Source: Sphingobium sp. (GTDB lineage: Bacteria > Pseudomonadota > Alphaproteobacteria > Sphingomonadales > Sphingomonadaceae). From it: DNA of 64,000 nucleotides. Each line of letters begins with the position of its first letter. Position 1 is the first letter of the stretch. This document shows positions 1 through 8,780 of the stretch, one piece after another. A program made the translations under genes and the position numbers. The DNA is taken from contig QFQF01000008.1 of assembly GCA_003248935.1 (NCBI GenBank), forward strand, positions 158,906 through 222,905. The letters run 5' to 3'. The notes under the pieces were generated by a model, which saw only the letters and a list, made by a program, of their open reading frames with translations, did not search any database and was not told where the DNA came from.

Positions 1-689
1 TTGTCCTGCCATGCATGGGTCGGCGTGGGCGCAACGATGGAAGCGGTCGCAGGGCGCAGCTCGGAGCGAAAGGCGAACGGGTCGGCTTTCAGCGGCAGGG
101 TGGCGCCGTCCGGCCCCATGATCTCATATTTATAGGCGGCGCCCGCTTCGACCTCGGGCACGAAGATTTCCCAGATGCCGGTGTCGCGGCGGCAGCGCAT
201 GACGTGACGGCGTCCGTCCCAGCGGTTGAAGTCGCCGACCACGGACACGCGCCGCGCGTTCGGCGCCCATACCGCGAAATGAGTGCCGGTCGCCCCTTCA
301 TGGTCGATGATGTGTGCGCCCAGCTTGTCGAACAGGCGGACATGCGATCCTTCGCCGATATAATAGTCGTCCATCGGCCCCAGCACCGGGCCAAAGCTGT
401 AGGGATCAATCAGCCAGTATTCGCCGCCATCGGCATATGTGGCGTGATAGCGCAGCGGCTGGCGCTTGCGGATCGACAGGTCCGCGGCGAACAATCCGTT
501 CGGATGGACGCGCTCCAGCACGGCGACCTCTTTGCCCGCCAGCGTATAGGCGGTGACGGTCTCCGCCTCCGGCAACAGCACGCGCGCGACAAGGCCCTTG
601 CCGCCCTCGCCCGGATGCACACCGAGAAGGGCGAACGGATCGTCCTCATATCCCTGGACCAGCCTTTCGATCCGGTCGGGGGTCAGCAC
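1..689 (-). CDS. glgB: 1,4-alpha-glucan branching enzyme, N-terminal part (runs off the window)
   Basis: Minus-strand frame read from a GTG at 689 down through the window edge without a stop. The protein begins VLTPDRIERLVQGYEDDPF and contains the GlgB N-terminal region (DPFALLGVHPGE, then WLIDPYSFGPVLGPMDDYYIGEGSH) and the start of the CBM48 domain (FAVWAPNARRVSVVGDFNRW). Branching enzyme cuts alpha-1,4 glucan and rejoins it as alpha-1,6 branches in glycogen. An in-frame TGA lies eight codons upstream of the GTG, so no earlier start exists; AGAAGAGG directly precedes the GTG. It follows glgP by 34 bases on the same strand, as in many proteobacterial glycogen operons. The catalytic GH13 barrel is outside the window. 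Confidence 0.93.
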   Translation of the reverse strand, partial: MLTPDRIERLVQGYEDDPFALLGVHPGEGGKGLVARVLLPEAETVTAYTLAGKEVAVLERVHPNGLFAADLSIRKRQPLRYHATYADGGEYWLIDPYSFGPVLGPMDDYYIGEGSHVRLFDKLGAHIIDHEGATGTHFAVWAPNARRVSVVGDFNRWDGRRHVMRCRRDTGIWEIFVPEVEAGAAYKYEIMGPDGATLPLKADPFAFRSELRPATASIVAPTPTHAWQD

Positions 690-723
690 CCTCTTCTCAT
701 CGGCACCGCTTCACGCAGCGTCA

Positions 724-3198
724 TCACACAGGAACCTTCCAGATGTCGGTCGCATATTCGCGGATGGTGCGATCCGATGAGAACCAGCCCATGCGGGCGA
801 CATTGTATATGGCCTTCGACGCCCAGGCGTCATGATCGTTCCACAGCGCGTCGACGCTGCGTTGCGCGGCGGCATAGCTGTCGAAGTCCGCGGCGACCAT
901 GAACCAGTCATGGTCATAGATGCCGTCGACCAGCCCCTTGTAGCGGTCCGGGTCGCCCGGCGAGAACACGCCCGAACGGATGGCGGTGAGCGCCTGGCTC
1001 AATTCCACGCTCGCCTCGATTACCTTGCGCGGTTCATAGCCCTGCGCGCGGCGCAGGTTCACCTCTTCGGCGGTCAGGCCGAAGATGACGATGTTTTCCT
1101 CGCCCACATGATCGCGCATCTCGACATTGGCGCCATCGAGCGTGCCGATCGTCAGCGCGCCGTTGACCGCGAACTTCATGTTGCCGGTGCCCGACGCCTC
1201 CATGCCCGCCGTCGATATCTGTTCCGACAGGTTCGCGGCCGGGATCATCATCTCCGCCATCGACACATTGTAGTTGGGCACGAACTGGAGCTTCAGCAGG
1301 CCCTGCACCGCCGGGTCGTGGTTGACGACGCGTGCCACATCGTTCGCAAGTTTGATGATGAGCTTGGCATTGTGATAGCTCGGCGCCGCCTTCCCGCCGA
1401 ACAGCTTCACGCGCGGCACCCAGTCACGCTCCGGGTGCGAGCGGATCTGGTCGTAGAGGGACACAGCCTCGATGATGTTCAGCAACTGGCGCTTATATTC
1501 GTGGATGCGCTTGATCTGGATATCGAACATCGCGAGCGGATCGATCCGCGCGTTGATCCGCTGGCGCAGCAGGTTGGACAGCGCTTCCTTGTTCGCCCGC
1601 TTGATCGCAGTGAACTTGTCCTGAAACGCGCTGTCATGGGCGAAGGCATCGAGTTCCCGCAGTGCTTCGGGATCGTCCATGAACCGGTCGCCGATCGCCT
1701 CGCGGATCAGGCCGAAGAGGCCCGGATTGCACTGCATCAGCCAGCGGCGGAAGGTGACGCCGTTCGTCTTGTTGTTGATCCGGTCGGGATAGAGCCGGTG
1801 CAGGTCGGCGAACACCGTCTGCTTCATAAGGTCGGTGTGGAGCGCCGACACGCCGTTGATGCTGTGCGATCCGGCGAAGGCCAGATTGCCCATGCGCACC
1901 CGGCGCTCGCCGCCCTCGTCGATCAGGGAGATGGTGCCGATGGCCTGGTCGTCGAACCCACCCTTGCGCCGCGCCTCCGCCAGCAAACGGCTGTTCACCG
2001 CATAGACGATCTGCATATGCCGGGGCAGCAGCCGCTCGAACAGCGGCACCGGCCAGCTTTCCAGCGCCTCGGGCAGCAGCGTGTGATTGGTGTAGCTGAA
2101 CGTGCGGCGGGTGATGTCCCATGCCTCGTCGAAATCGAGACCATGGTCGTCGAGCAGCAGGCGCATCAGTTCCGACACCGCGACAGCAGGGTGGGTGTCA
2201 TTGAGCTGGATCGCCGCCTTCTCCGGCAGCGTGCGGATATCCTCGAAATACTGGATATGACGGCGCACGATGTCCTGCAGCGAAGCGGAGGAGAAGAAGA
2301 ACTCCTGCCGCAGGCGAAGCTCCTGACCGGCGGGTGAGCTGTCGGCGGGGTACAGAACGCGGGTCAGCGCCTCCGCCTTGTTGCTCTGTGCCAGGGCGCC
2401 CAGATGGTCGCCGGCGTTGAACTTGTCGAGCAGGATCGGGTCGATCGGCTGCGCGGTCCACAAACGCAGCGTATTGACGCGCTTGCCACGCCAGCCAGCG
2501 ATCGGTGTGTCGAAAGGCGTCGCGATCACGCGCTCGGCGGGTTTCCAGACCATCTGGTTGATCGGCGCTTCCGGATCCTCGACCGGATCGACGCGGCCAC
2601 CGAAGCCGACCTCATAGCTTGCCTCGCGCCGCTCGAATTCCCACGGGTTGCCGTGGGCCAGCCAGGTCTCCGGCAACTCCACCTGCCAGCCGTCCGAAAT
2701 CTCCTGCCGGAACATGCCGTTCACATAGCGGATGCCGTAGCCATAGGCGGGCACGTCGACCGTCGCCATGCTCTCCATGAAACAGGCCGCGAGACGGCCG
2801 AGACCACCGTTGCCCAGCGCAGCGTCGGGCTCCAGCTCCGCGATCACGTCGATGTTGACGCCAAGAGACGCCAGCGCCTCCTGCATTTCCTCCAGCAGGC
2901 CCATGTTGGACACCGCGTCGCGCATCAGGCGGCCGATCAGGAATTCAAGGCTCAGATAGTAAACGCGGCGCCCCTGCGCCTCATAGGTCTTGTGCGTCGA
3001 ATCGATCCACGCGTCGATCACGCGGTCGCGGATCGACAGGATGACGGCATGGAGCCAGTCATGCGGCTTGGCCGCCTTCGCATCCTTGCCGATGCGATAG
3101 GTCAGGCGCTCGACGATCTCCGCCGCGAGAATATCGGGACTGGATTGGCGGGGTGCCGGTTTGGGCAGCGCGGTCTGTCTGTTGACGGTCATGGTCAC
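724..3198 (-). CDS. glgP: glycogen/starch phosphorylase
   Basis: The 824-residue protein matches the usual length of bacterial glycogen phosphorylase (GT35). Landmarks in order are the N-terminal RVYYLSLEFLIGR, the GNGGLGRLAACFMES block, the nucleotide-sugar region NKTNGVTFRRW, and the pyridoxal-phosphate site EASGTGNMKFAVNGALTIGT whose lysine carries the cofactor. It releases glucose-1-phosphate from glycogen in the cytoplasm. AAGGGGA lies about ten bases before the ATG. The gene precedes glgB and is probably cotranscribed with it. A 93-base gap separates it from the upstream serine hydrolase gene on the same strand. Confidence 0.97.
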   Translation of the reverse strand: MTMTVNRQTALPKPAPRQSSPDILAAEIVERLTYRIGKDAKAAKPHDWLHAVILSIRDRVIDAWIDSTHKTYEAQGRRVYYLSLEFLIGRLMRDAVSNMGLLEEMQEALASLGVNIDVIAELEPDAALGNGGLGRLAACFMESMATVDVPAYGYGIRYVNGMFRQEISDGWQVELPETWLAHGNPWEFERREASYEVGFGGRVDPVEDPEAPINQMVWKPAERVIATPFDTPIAGWRGKRVNTLRLWTAQPIDPILLDKFNAGDHLGALAQSNKAEALTRVLYPADSSPAGQELRLRQEFFFSSASLQDIVRRHIQYFEDIRTLPEKAAIQLNDTHPAVAVSELMRLLLDDHGLDFDEAWDITRRTFSYTNHTLLPEALESWPVPLFERLLPRHMQIVYAVNSRLLAEARRKGGFDDQAIGTISLIDEGGERRVRMGNLAFAGSHSINGVSALHTDLMKQTVFADLHRLYPDRINNKTNGVTFRRWLMQCNPGLFGLIREAIGDRFMDDPEALRELDAFAHDSAFQDKFTAIKRANKEALSNLLRQRINARIDPLAMFDIQIKRIHEYKRQLLNIIEAVSLYDQIRSHPERDWVPRVKLFGGKAAPSYHNAKLIIKLANDVARVVNHDPAVQGLLKLQFVPNYNVSMAEMMIPAANLSEQISTAGMEASGTGNMKFAVNGALTIGTLDGANVEMRDHVGEENIVIFGLTAEEVNLRRAQGYEPRKVIEASVELSQALTAIRSGVFSPGDPDRYKGLVDGIYDHDWFMVAADFDSYAAAQRSVDALWNDHDAWASKAIYNVARMGWFSSDRTIREYATDIWKVPV

Positions 3199-3291
3199 GG
3201 TCCCCTTGCGCTTTGGTTAATGCGAGGATGGCACCGGCCGATGCCGCTGCCAAGCGCATTTTTTGCGCTGCAACACGTAAGGGGACGGCCG

Positions 3292-4518
3292 TTAACGTCT
3301 GGTTTCGCGCAGCGCGGAAGCGAGCATGGATTTCAACGTCCTGCGCACGGGAACGGCACTCGACGGCATCAGTTGCGTCATCAGGATCATGATCGTTCCC
3401 TCGACCGGATCGATCGAGAAAAATGTGGAGAACAGACCACCCCAATGAAACTCACCCGCCTGGGCGGGATCGACGGTGACACCGAAACCGAGTCCATAGC
3501 CGATACCGGCATAATCGCTCTCGCTGAACATGGAGCGCGACAGGGTCGAAAGGTCGCCGCCGCCCGGCAGGTGATTGCGCGTCATCATAGCGACCGTCTC
3601 TTCCCGCACCAGCCGGACGCCATCCAGTTCCCCACGCTGCAGCAGCATCCGGCAGAAGCGATGATAGTCGGCCATGCCGGACACCAGCCCGCCGCCGCCG
3701 CCATGGAAACGGCGTGGCATCCGCCAGCGGGTCTGTGCGCCCCGGTCGTAGAGGACAGGTCCGCGCGCGCCATCCATCATCCACGCGTCGGTCATCCGGT
3801 CGAGACGGTCAGGTGGTACGCGAAAAAATGTATCATCCATGCCCAGCGGCGCGAATATGCGGGTGGAGAAGAATGCGTCCAGGCTCATGCCCGACAGCCG
3901 CTCGACCACCACGCCCAGCACATCGTTCGAGACGGAATAGTTCCACGCCGACCCGGGCGCGAATTCGAGCGGCAACTGCGCCAACGCCGCAATATAGTCA
4001 TCGGGATCGCGAGCCTGATGAAAATCGTCGAGGTCGAGATTGCGATAGGCGGCGTCGACGGGTGTCCTGTTCTGGAAACCATAAGTGAAGCCGGACGTAT
4101 GCCGCAGCAGGTCAACCATCCGCATCGGCGTGTCGACCGGCCGGGTCGCGAACGGATCGCCATCGCCGCCCGAAACATAGACGCCAACGTCCGCCAGTTC
4201 CGGCAGGACAGCGTCGACGCGCTGGTCGAGATCGGTCAGCCCCTGCTCCATCAGCATCGTCCAGGCGAGGGCCGTCACCGGCTTCGTCATCGAGGCTATG
4301 CGGAACAGCGCGTTCTCCGCCAACAGGGTGCCGTCTTCCCGCGCGGCGCCGGAGCGGGTGGACATCACGGGACGGCCATCGCGCGAGATGAGCAGCGCGG
4401 CATGGGCGAAACGCCCGGGCCCGACATGCCCGTCCAGATAGGCAGCCATCGCGTCCAGTTGTTCCGGATCAAGCCCGCTCTCGCGCGCCGCGACGATATC
4501 AACCTCGCCATTGGTCAT
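3292..4518 (-). CDS. class C beta-lactamase-fold serine hydrolase (esterase/beta-lactamase family)
   Basis: A 408-residue protein with the beta-lactamase/transpeptidase fold: the SxxK nucleophile motif appears as SMTK in ALFRIASMTKPVTALAW, and the YxN-type motif as WNYSVSNDV. A HWGG-like HWGGLFSTF motif near the C-terminus takes the place of the KTG box, which is typical of EstB-like esterases rather than true beta-lactamases. No clear signal peptide follows the chosen start. The ATG at 4518 is preferred because AGGGTGA lies six bases upstream; an earlier in-frame ATG at 4593 gives an unconserved extension. Substrate unknown. It is divergent from the sigma-factor operon. Confidence 0.85.
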   Translation of the reverse strand: MTNGEVDIVAARESGLDPEQLDAMAAYLDGHVGPGRFAHAALLISRDGRPVMSTRSGAAREDGTLLAENALFRIASMTKPVTALAWTMLMEQGLTDLDQRVDAVLPELADVGVYVSGGDGDPFATRPVDTPMRMVDLLRHTSGFTYGFQNRTPVDAAYRNLDLDDFHQARDPDDYIAALAQLPLEFAPGSAWNYSVSNDVLGVVVERLSGMSLDAFFSTRIFAPLGMDDTFFRVPPDRLDRMTDAWMMDGARGPVLYDRGAQTRWRMPRRFHGGGGGLVSGMADYHRFCRMLLQRGELDGVRLVREETVAMMTRNHLPGGGDLSTLSRSMFSESDYAGIGYGLGFGVTVDPAQAGEFHWGGLFSTFFSIDPVEGTIMILMTQLMPSSAVPVRRTLKSMLASALRETRR

Positions 4519-4621
4519 GCCGTCACCCTGCTGCCCGTTCCGTCGTGCCTGCCGGTTCGGATAGATACGCGCGTCCGCATTGCCAAGCATCATCGCCAGC
4601 CGCTATGGCGACGCTGACCGA

Positions 4622-4627
4622 TATAAT
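4622..4627 (+). promoter_or_regulatory. candidate -10 element of the ECF sigma operon
   Basis: A consensus TATAAT sits in an AT-rich patch of an otherwise GC-rich gap, about 18 bases before the ATG at 4645. No convincing -35 hexamer is seen at 16-18 bases upstream. The gap is divergent, so the patch could also serve the minus-strand hydrolase gene. Confidence 0.3.
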
Positions 4628-4644
4628 ATTGAAATAATGTGCGC

Positions 4645-5160
4645 ATGGCATCTGGCCTCGAAGCAGTATTCCTCGACAACCGTGCCGCCCTGCTCCGCTT
4701 CCTGCGGGCGCGGGGAGCGGGCGATGCGGCGGAGGACGTGTTGCAGGACATGTGGGTGCGCCTGAGCGCGAAGGATGTGGGACCGGTCGCCGATCCGCTG
4801 CCTTATCTCTATCGTGCTGCCAACAACCTGATGCTCGACCGCTACCGGTCCACCACGCGGCGGGAAAAGCGCGAGCAGGACTGGACGGACGGGACGACCG
4901 GCGCGCTCGACGACCAGCCGCCCACCGATGCCCCGGCCGACGAGCAACTGATCGCACGCGAAAGGCTGGCGGAAGCCGAAGCGGTGCTGCGCGCACTCGG
5001 TTCGCGCGTGGAGACGGTATTCCGCCGTTTCCGGGTCGACGGCGAGAGCCAGAGGGGCATTGCCGAGGATCTGGGCGTCAGCCTGACCACGGTGGAGAAG
5101 GATTTGCAGAAGGCCTATCGCGCGATGGTCGCGCTCAAGCAGAAGTTCGACGCGGAATGA
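4645..5160 (+). CDS. ECF-family RNA polymerase sigma factor, FecI-like
   Basis: A 171-residue sigma-70 factor. Region 2 is AALLRFLRARGAGDAAEDVLQDMWVRL through YLYRAANNLMLDRYR; region 4 carries the helix-turn-helix SQRGIAEDLGVSLTTVEKDLQKA. The gene is followed by a FecR-type anti-sigma gene and a receptor with an STN domain, the cell-surface signalling layout in which an outer-membrane receptor signals through FecR to free the sigma factor. The ATG at 4645 is favoured; a GTG two codons upstream (4639) is also possible. Neither has a strong Shine-Dalgarno. The ligand is not known; iron-siderophore uptake is the usual one. Confidence 0.92.
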   Translation: MASGLEAVFLDNRAALLRFLRARGAGDAAEDVLQDMWVRLSAKDVGPVADPLPYLYRAANNLMLDRYRSTTRREKREQDWTDGTTGALDDQPPTDAPADEQLIARERLAEAEAVLRALGSRVETVFRRFRVDGESQRGIAEDLGVSLTTVEKDLQKAYRAMVALKQKFDAE

Positions 5161-5240
5161 CGACGCGCGACACCCCCGAAGACATCCTGTACGGCATTGA
5201 AGCGGTCGCAGCGTCTTTACCTGCGGGGACGCAGCAATGA
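5157..5240 (+). CDS. 27-residue ORF bridging the sigma factor and FecR genes
   Basis: ATG at 5157 overlaps the sigma factor stop by ATGA, and the stop at 5238-5240 overlaps the FecR ATG by ATGA. The peptide begins MTTRDTPEDILYGIEAVAAS. Its double coupling means a ribosome ending the sigma gene could restart here and then restart again at FecR, so the ORF may exist to couple translation rather than to make a functional peptide. No family is recognised. It could also be chance, since the gap is only 76 bases. Confidence 0.4.
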   Translation: MTTRDTPEDILYGIEAVAASLPAGTQQ

Positions 5241-6199
5241 CTGGGCAAACGGGAATGATCGACGAGCAGGCGCTCGCATGGGTAATACGAACGCGTGATC
5301 CGGAATTCACGGATTGGGAGGCGTTCACCCTGTGGCTGGAGGCCGCACCGGCCAACGCCGCCGCTTATGATGCACTGGCGGCGACGGACGATGCGTTACC
5401 CGCGATCCTGCCTCCCGCTCGTAAGGAAACCGTGCTGCCCGTCCCGGCGAATGACCCGGGCACGCTGCTCTGGCGGCGCTGGCGCTGGGTCGGTGGAGGC
5501 ACGCTAGCCGCCGCGCTGGTCGCGGTCCTGTCGGTGTCGATGCTTCAGCATCGCGCCGACCCCTGGTCGGTGACGACGCGCCCGGGCGAGCATCGCGAAA
5601 TCACGCTGGCCGATGGCACGCGCGTCGCGCTCAACGGCAGCACCACATTGCGTATGGACCGCGCCAGCCCGCGCATGGTGGAACTGGCAGGTGGCGAGGC
5701 GATGTTCACCGTCATCCACGATGCGAGTGACCCGTTCGAGGTGCATGTCGGCACGACGGTGCTGCGCGACATCGGCACCGTATTCAACGTGACCCGCGAT
5801 GATGGCATGACCCGTGTCGGTGTGGCGGAAGGCGAAGTGCTGTTCAACCCGGCCCGCGAAGCGATCGCGCTGACGGCCGGCCGTACGCTGCGCGTGCGCG
5901 ACGGTAATGGCGCCCCCGCCGTCAGCAATGTCGACACCGGCGCGGTGGGCGCCTGGCATGCGGGCCGCCTTGTCTACACCGGGGCAGCGTTGCCGGAGAT
6001 CGCGACGGACATCGCCCGCAATCTGGGCGTCAGCGTCCGTGCCGATGGCGCGGCGAACGGCCAGCGCTTCACGGGCACGATCCTGCTTGATCGCAACCCT
6101 GACCGTTTCTTCGCTGGCGCAGCGCCCCTGCTGGGCGTATCCGCCATGCGCGAAGGCGACGGCTGGACGTTGAAGGCGATCGATGGCGCGAATAGGTGA
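5237..6199 (+). CDS. FecR-family anti-sigma factor / signal transducer
   Basis: A 320-residue protein with the FecR order: a cytoplasmic N-terminal DUF4880-like segment (ALAWVIRTRDPEFTDWEAFTLWLEAAPANAAAYDAL), a single membrane segment around residues 87-103 (GGTLAAALVAVLSVSML), and a periplasmic FecR domain beginning TRPGEHREITLADGTRVALNGSTTLRM. It binds the neighbouring sigma factor at the inner membrane and receives the receptor's signal on the periplasmic side. It overlaps the downstream receptor gene by 17 bases, which fits a single operon. Confidence 0.93.
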   Translation: MTGQTGMIDEQALAWVIRTRDPEFTDWEAFTLWLEAAPANAAAYDALAATDDALPAILPPARKETVLPVPANDPGTLLWRRWRWVGGGTLAAALVAVLSVSMLQHRADPWSVTTRPGEHREITLADGTRVALNGSTTLRMDRASPRMVELAGGEAMFTVIHDASDPFEVHVGTTVLRDIGTVFNVTRDDGMTRVGVAEGEVLFNPAREAIALTAGRTLRVRDGNGAPAVSNVDTGAVGAWHAGRLVYTGAALPEIATDIARNLGVSVRADGAANGQRFTGTILLDRNPDRFFAGAAPLLGVSAMREGDGWTLKAIDGANR

Positions 6200-8621
6200 A
6201 GGCCTGTGCATCGCAAGTGCCCTGCTCGCCGTCACCGTGCCGGCGAATGCAGCGGATCGTCATGACGTAACAATTCCGGCTGGCCGTCTCGGTGATGCGG
6301 CGATCGCGCTCGGACGTCAGACGGGAACCAGCATCGGCATGTCCGACCAGGCACTGGCTGGGCTGCCCGTGCGCAGCATTGCAGGTCGCCTGTCGGCCGG
6401 ACAGGCGCTGGATCGCCTGTTGGCGGGAACCGGAGCGCGAGCTGTCCGGGTGAGTGCGAACACGTGGCGGATATTGCGGACCCGCGCCGCTCCTGACCGG
6501 CCGCTGCCCCCCGCCCCCAGCATCTCGGACGAACCCTTGCCGCCGGTCGAGGCGGCGGACGCGATCGTGGTCACGGCGTCCAAGCGCCGCATACCGCTTG
6601 GCCAGTTTGCAGGGACTGTCGAGATGATCGACGCCAGCCTGTTTCGTGACGACGAGGCGTCGGCGGGCTCGGCCGCACTGATCGACCATGTCACAAGCCT
6701 CAGCTCGACCCATGTCGGCGACGGCCGCAACAAGCTGTTCATCCGGGGCATCGCCGATTCCGGTTTCGCAGGGCCCACCCAGGCCACGACCGGGCAATAT
6801 CTGGGCGACATGCGCCTCAATTATGCGGCGCCCGACCCCGATCTCAGCCTCTACGACGTTGCAGCCGTCGAAGTGCTGGAGGGGCCACAGGGTACGCTTT
6901 ACGGCGCGGGGTCGCTGGGCGGCATCATCCGTGTCGTGCCGAACCCGCCTGATCTGGTGGAATTCGGCGGCCGCATCGGCGTCGGCGCTTCCGCCACCCA
7001 GCATGGCGACCCCGGTGCCGACGGGAACGCGGTATTGAACCTGCCTCTGGTTCAGGGGCGCCTCGGTCTGCGCGTGGTCGGCTATGCCGAAAGCGCGGGC
7101 GGCTATATCGATGATACGCTGCGCGACCTGGACGACGTCAACCGGACGCACACCTATGGCGGGCGGGCGGCGCTGCGTTTCGTCCCCGACGACGCATGGA
7201 CGATCGACCTCAACGGTCTGTACCAGAGGATAGAGGGCGATGACGCCCAATATGCGAGCCGCAATGCCGGACGGCTGACGCGCGAAAGTCCGGTCGCGCA
7301 GAACTATCTGACCGACTACTGGCTCGCCAGCGGCAGGATCGAGCGGCGGTGGGAGGATATGACCTTCACCACCACCGCCGGGATCGTGCGGCATCTGGTA
7401 TCGGAACGATACGACGCCACGGGCGCCAATGAAGGTGCGCTGGGCCCTGGAGCGGGAATCGGCATCGGCGCGCTTCCGGCGACGGAAACACCGATGGTGT
7501 ACCATCAGGTCAATCGCACCCGCATGATCACGACGGAAAGCCGCCTTTCGCGGGACCTGCATGATGGCCTCGGCTGGCTCGTCGGCTTCAGCTATCTCGA
7601 CAGCAGGTCGACCATCTCCCGCACGCTGGGGCCACCCGATATGCCGACGCCCTCGACCGGCGTACGCAACGGCATCCACGAATGGACCGCCCTCGCCGAG
7701 GCGTCGGTTCAGCCGTTTCCCGCGCTCGTCGTCACCGTGGGTGGCCGTCTGACCAGCAGCAAGCTGTCAGGCGTGGCGACCGACCCCATGCCGACCCTTG
7801 TCATGGCCGATATCAGCCGGGCGGAAGCGCAGGCCGATCGACGGGAAACGAGCATATTACCGTCCGTCGCGATGATGAGCGATGCCATTTCCGGCGTTAC
7901 GCTGTTCCTGCGCTATCAGCAGGGCTTTCGTCCCGGCGGCCTCGCGGTCGACGACTATCATGTCCGCCGCTTCCGCAACGACCGGATCGGTACGCTGGAG
8001 GCGGGCTTCCGGCGGGGCGTACCGGGCCTAGACCTGTTCGCCTTCACCGGCTCCCTCGCATACACCGACTGGCGCGACATCCAGGCCGATCTTACCGACC
8101 GGCGGGGCCTGCCGACGACCGCCAATATCGGCGACGGACGCATCTACACTTTCGAGGGGCGCGTCGTTCTCTCACCGATGCGCGGCCTGAAGTTCGACGC
8201 CGCCGCCATCTACAACGACAGTGTACTCAATCAGCCGGCGGATTTCGTCCGCATGCTGTCCTATGAAGGGCGCACCCTCTCCTTGCCCAATGTCGCCAAT
8301 TTCGGCGCGCGGGTGGCCGCAGAATATCGCACGATGATCGGCGCCACCGATGAGTTGCGGCTGTCCGCGTCCGGCCGTTATGTCGGCCATTCGCGCCTCG
8401 GCGTCGGCCCGATATTCGGCCAGCGGCAGGGCGGCTATGTCGACACCAGCCTTTCGGCGAGTTGGGGGCGGGGGCCGTTCCGGGCGACGCTCACCGTCAC
8501 CAACTTTCTCGATGCAACAGGCAACCGCTTCGCACTCGGCACGCCCTTCGACCTTGGCGACGACGATTATACGCCCATGCGCCCGCGCACGGTGCGAGCG
8601 GGCATCGATTTCGCCTTCTGA
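6183..8621 (+). CDS. TonB-dependent outer-membrane receptor with STN signalling domain
   Basis: An 812-residue protein. A signal peptide ends near residue 24 (VPANA). Residues about 28-95 form a secretin/TonB short N-terminal (STN) domain, HDVTIPAGRLGDAAIALGRQTGTSIG, which contacts FecR. The TonB-box-like DAIVVTASKRR and plug domain follow (VEVLEGPQGTLYGAGSLGGIIRVV), then a beta-barrel ending in RTVRAGIDFAF with the C-terminal aromatic residue. Its place after a sigma/FecR pair and its STN domain make it a transducer receptor. The ligand cannot be read from sequence. Confidence 0.93.
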   Translation: MARIGEGLCIASALLAVTVPANAADRHDVTIPAGRLGDAAIALGRQTGTSIGMSDQALAGLPVRSIAGRLSAGQALDRLLAGTGARAVRVSANTWRILRTRAAPDRPLPPAPSISDEPLPPVEAADAIVVTASKRRIPLGQFAGTVEMIDASLFRDDEASAGSAALIDHVTSLSSTHVGDGRNKLFIRGIADSGFAGPTQATTGQYLGDMRLNYAAPDPDLSLYDVAAVEVLEGPQGTLYGAGSLGGIIRVVPNPPDLVEFGGRIGVGASATQHGDPGADGNAVLNLPLVQGRLGLRVVGYAESAGGYIDDTLRDLDDVNRTHTYGGRAALRFVPDDAWTIDLNGLYQRIEGDDAQYASRNAGRLTRESPVAQNYLTDYWLASGRIERRWEDMTFTTTAGIVRHLVSERYDATGANEGALGPGAGIGIGALPATETPMVYHQVNRTRMITTESRLSRDLHDGLGWLVGFSYLDSRSTISRTLGPPDMPTPSTGVRNGIHEWTALAEASVQPFPALVVTVGGRLTSSKLSGVATDPMPTLVMADISRAEAQADRRETSILPSVAMMSDAISGVTLFLRYQQGFRPGGLAVDDYHVRRFRNDRIGTLEAGFRRGVPGLDLFAFTGSLAYTDWRDIQADLTDRRGLPTTANIGDGRIYTFEGRVVLSPMRGLKFDAAAIYNDSVLNQPADFVRMLSYEGRTLSLPNVANFGARVAAEYRTMIGATDELRLSASGRYVGHSRLGVGPIFGQRQGGYVDTSLSASWGRGPFRATLTVTNFLDATGNRFALGTPFDLGDDDYTPMRPRTVRAGIDFAF

Positions 8622-8711
8622 AAAAAATGCGCGCACGATGACGGGTGCGTGACGCGAGCGGCGTCTAAGGCAGGAGACGGCCGACCCCGGACCCTGTCGG
8701 TTCCGTCTTGC

Positions 8712-8759
8712 CGTCACGGGCGGGGGATAGCTACCCCCAGAGCACCTCCGCCCGTGACG
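8712..8759. terminator. 12-bp inverted repeat between convergent genes (probable bidirectional transcription end)
   Basis: CGTCACGGGCGG at 8712-8723 pairs perfectly with CCGCCCGTGACG at 8748-8759 across a 24-base loop that itself contains GGGATAGCTACCCC. It lies in the gap between the receptor gene ending at 8621 and the convergent nuclease gene ending at 8781. There is no T tract on either side, so it is only terminator-like. Confidence 0.5.
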
Positions 8760-8780
8760 CACCCCAACGCTCGCCGGCAT

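Noticed and set aside
4519..4593. Upstream start of the serine hydrolase at 4593
   Set aside because: The extra 25 residues are Arg/Asn/Gln-rich and unlike a signal peptide, and the downstream ATG has the better ribosome site.
2404..4617. Long plus-strand open frames (for example 737 codons here, 501 codons at 832-2337)
   Set aside because: They lie antisense to glgP and the serine hydrolase, which have unmistakable family motifs; the compositions are His/Arg/Asp-rich as expected for antisense frames in GC-rich DNA.
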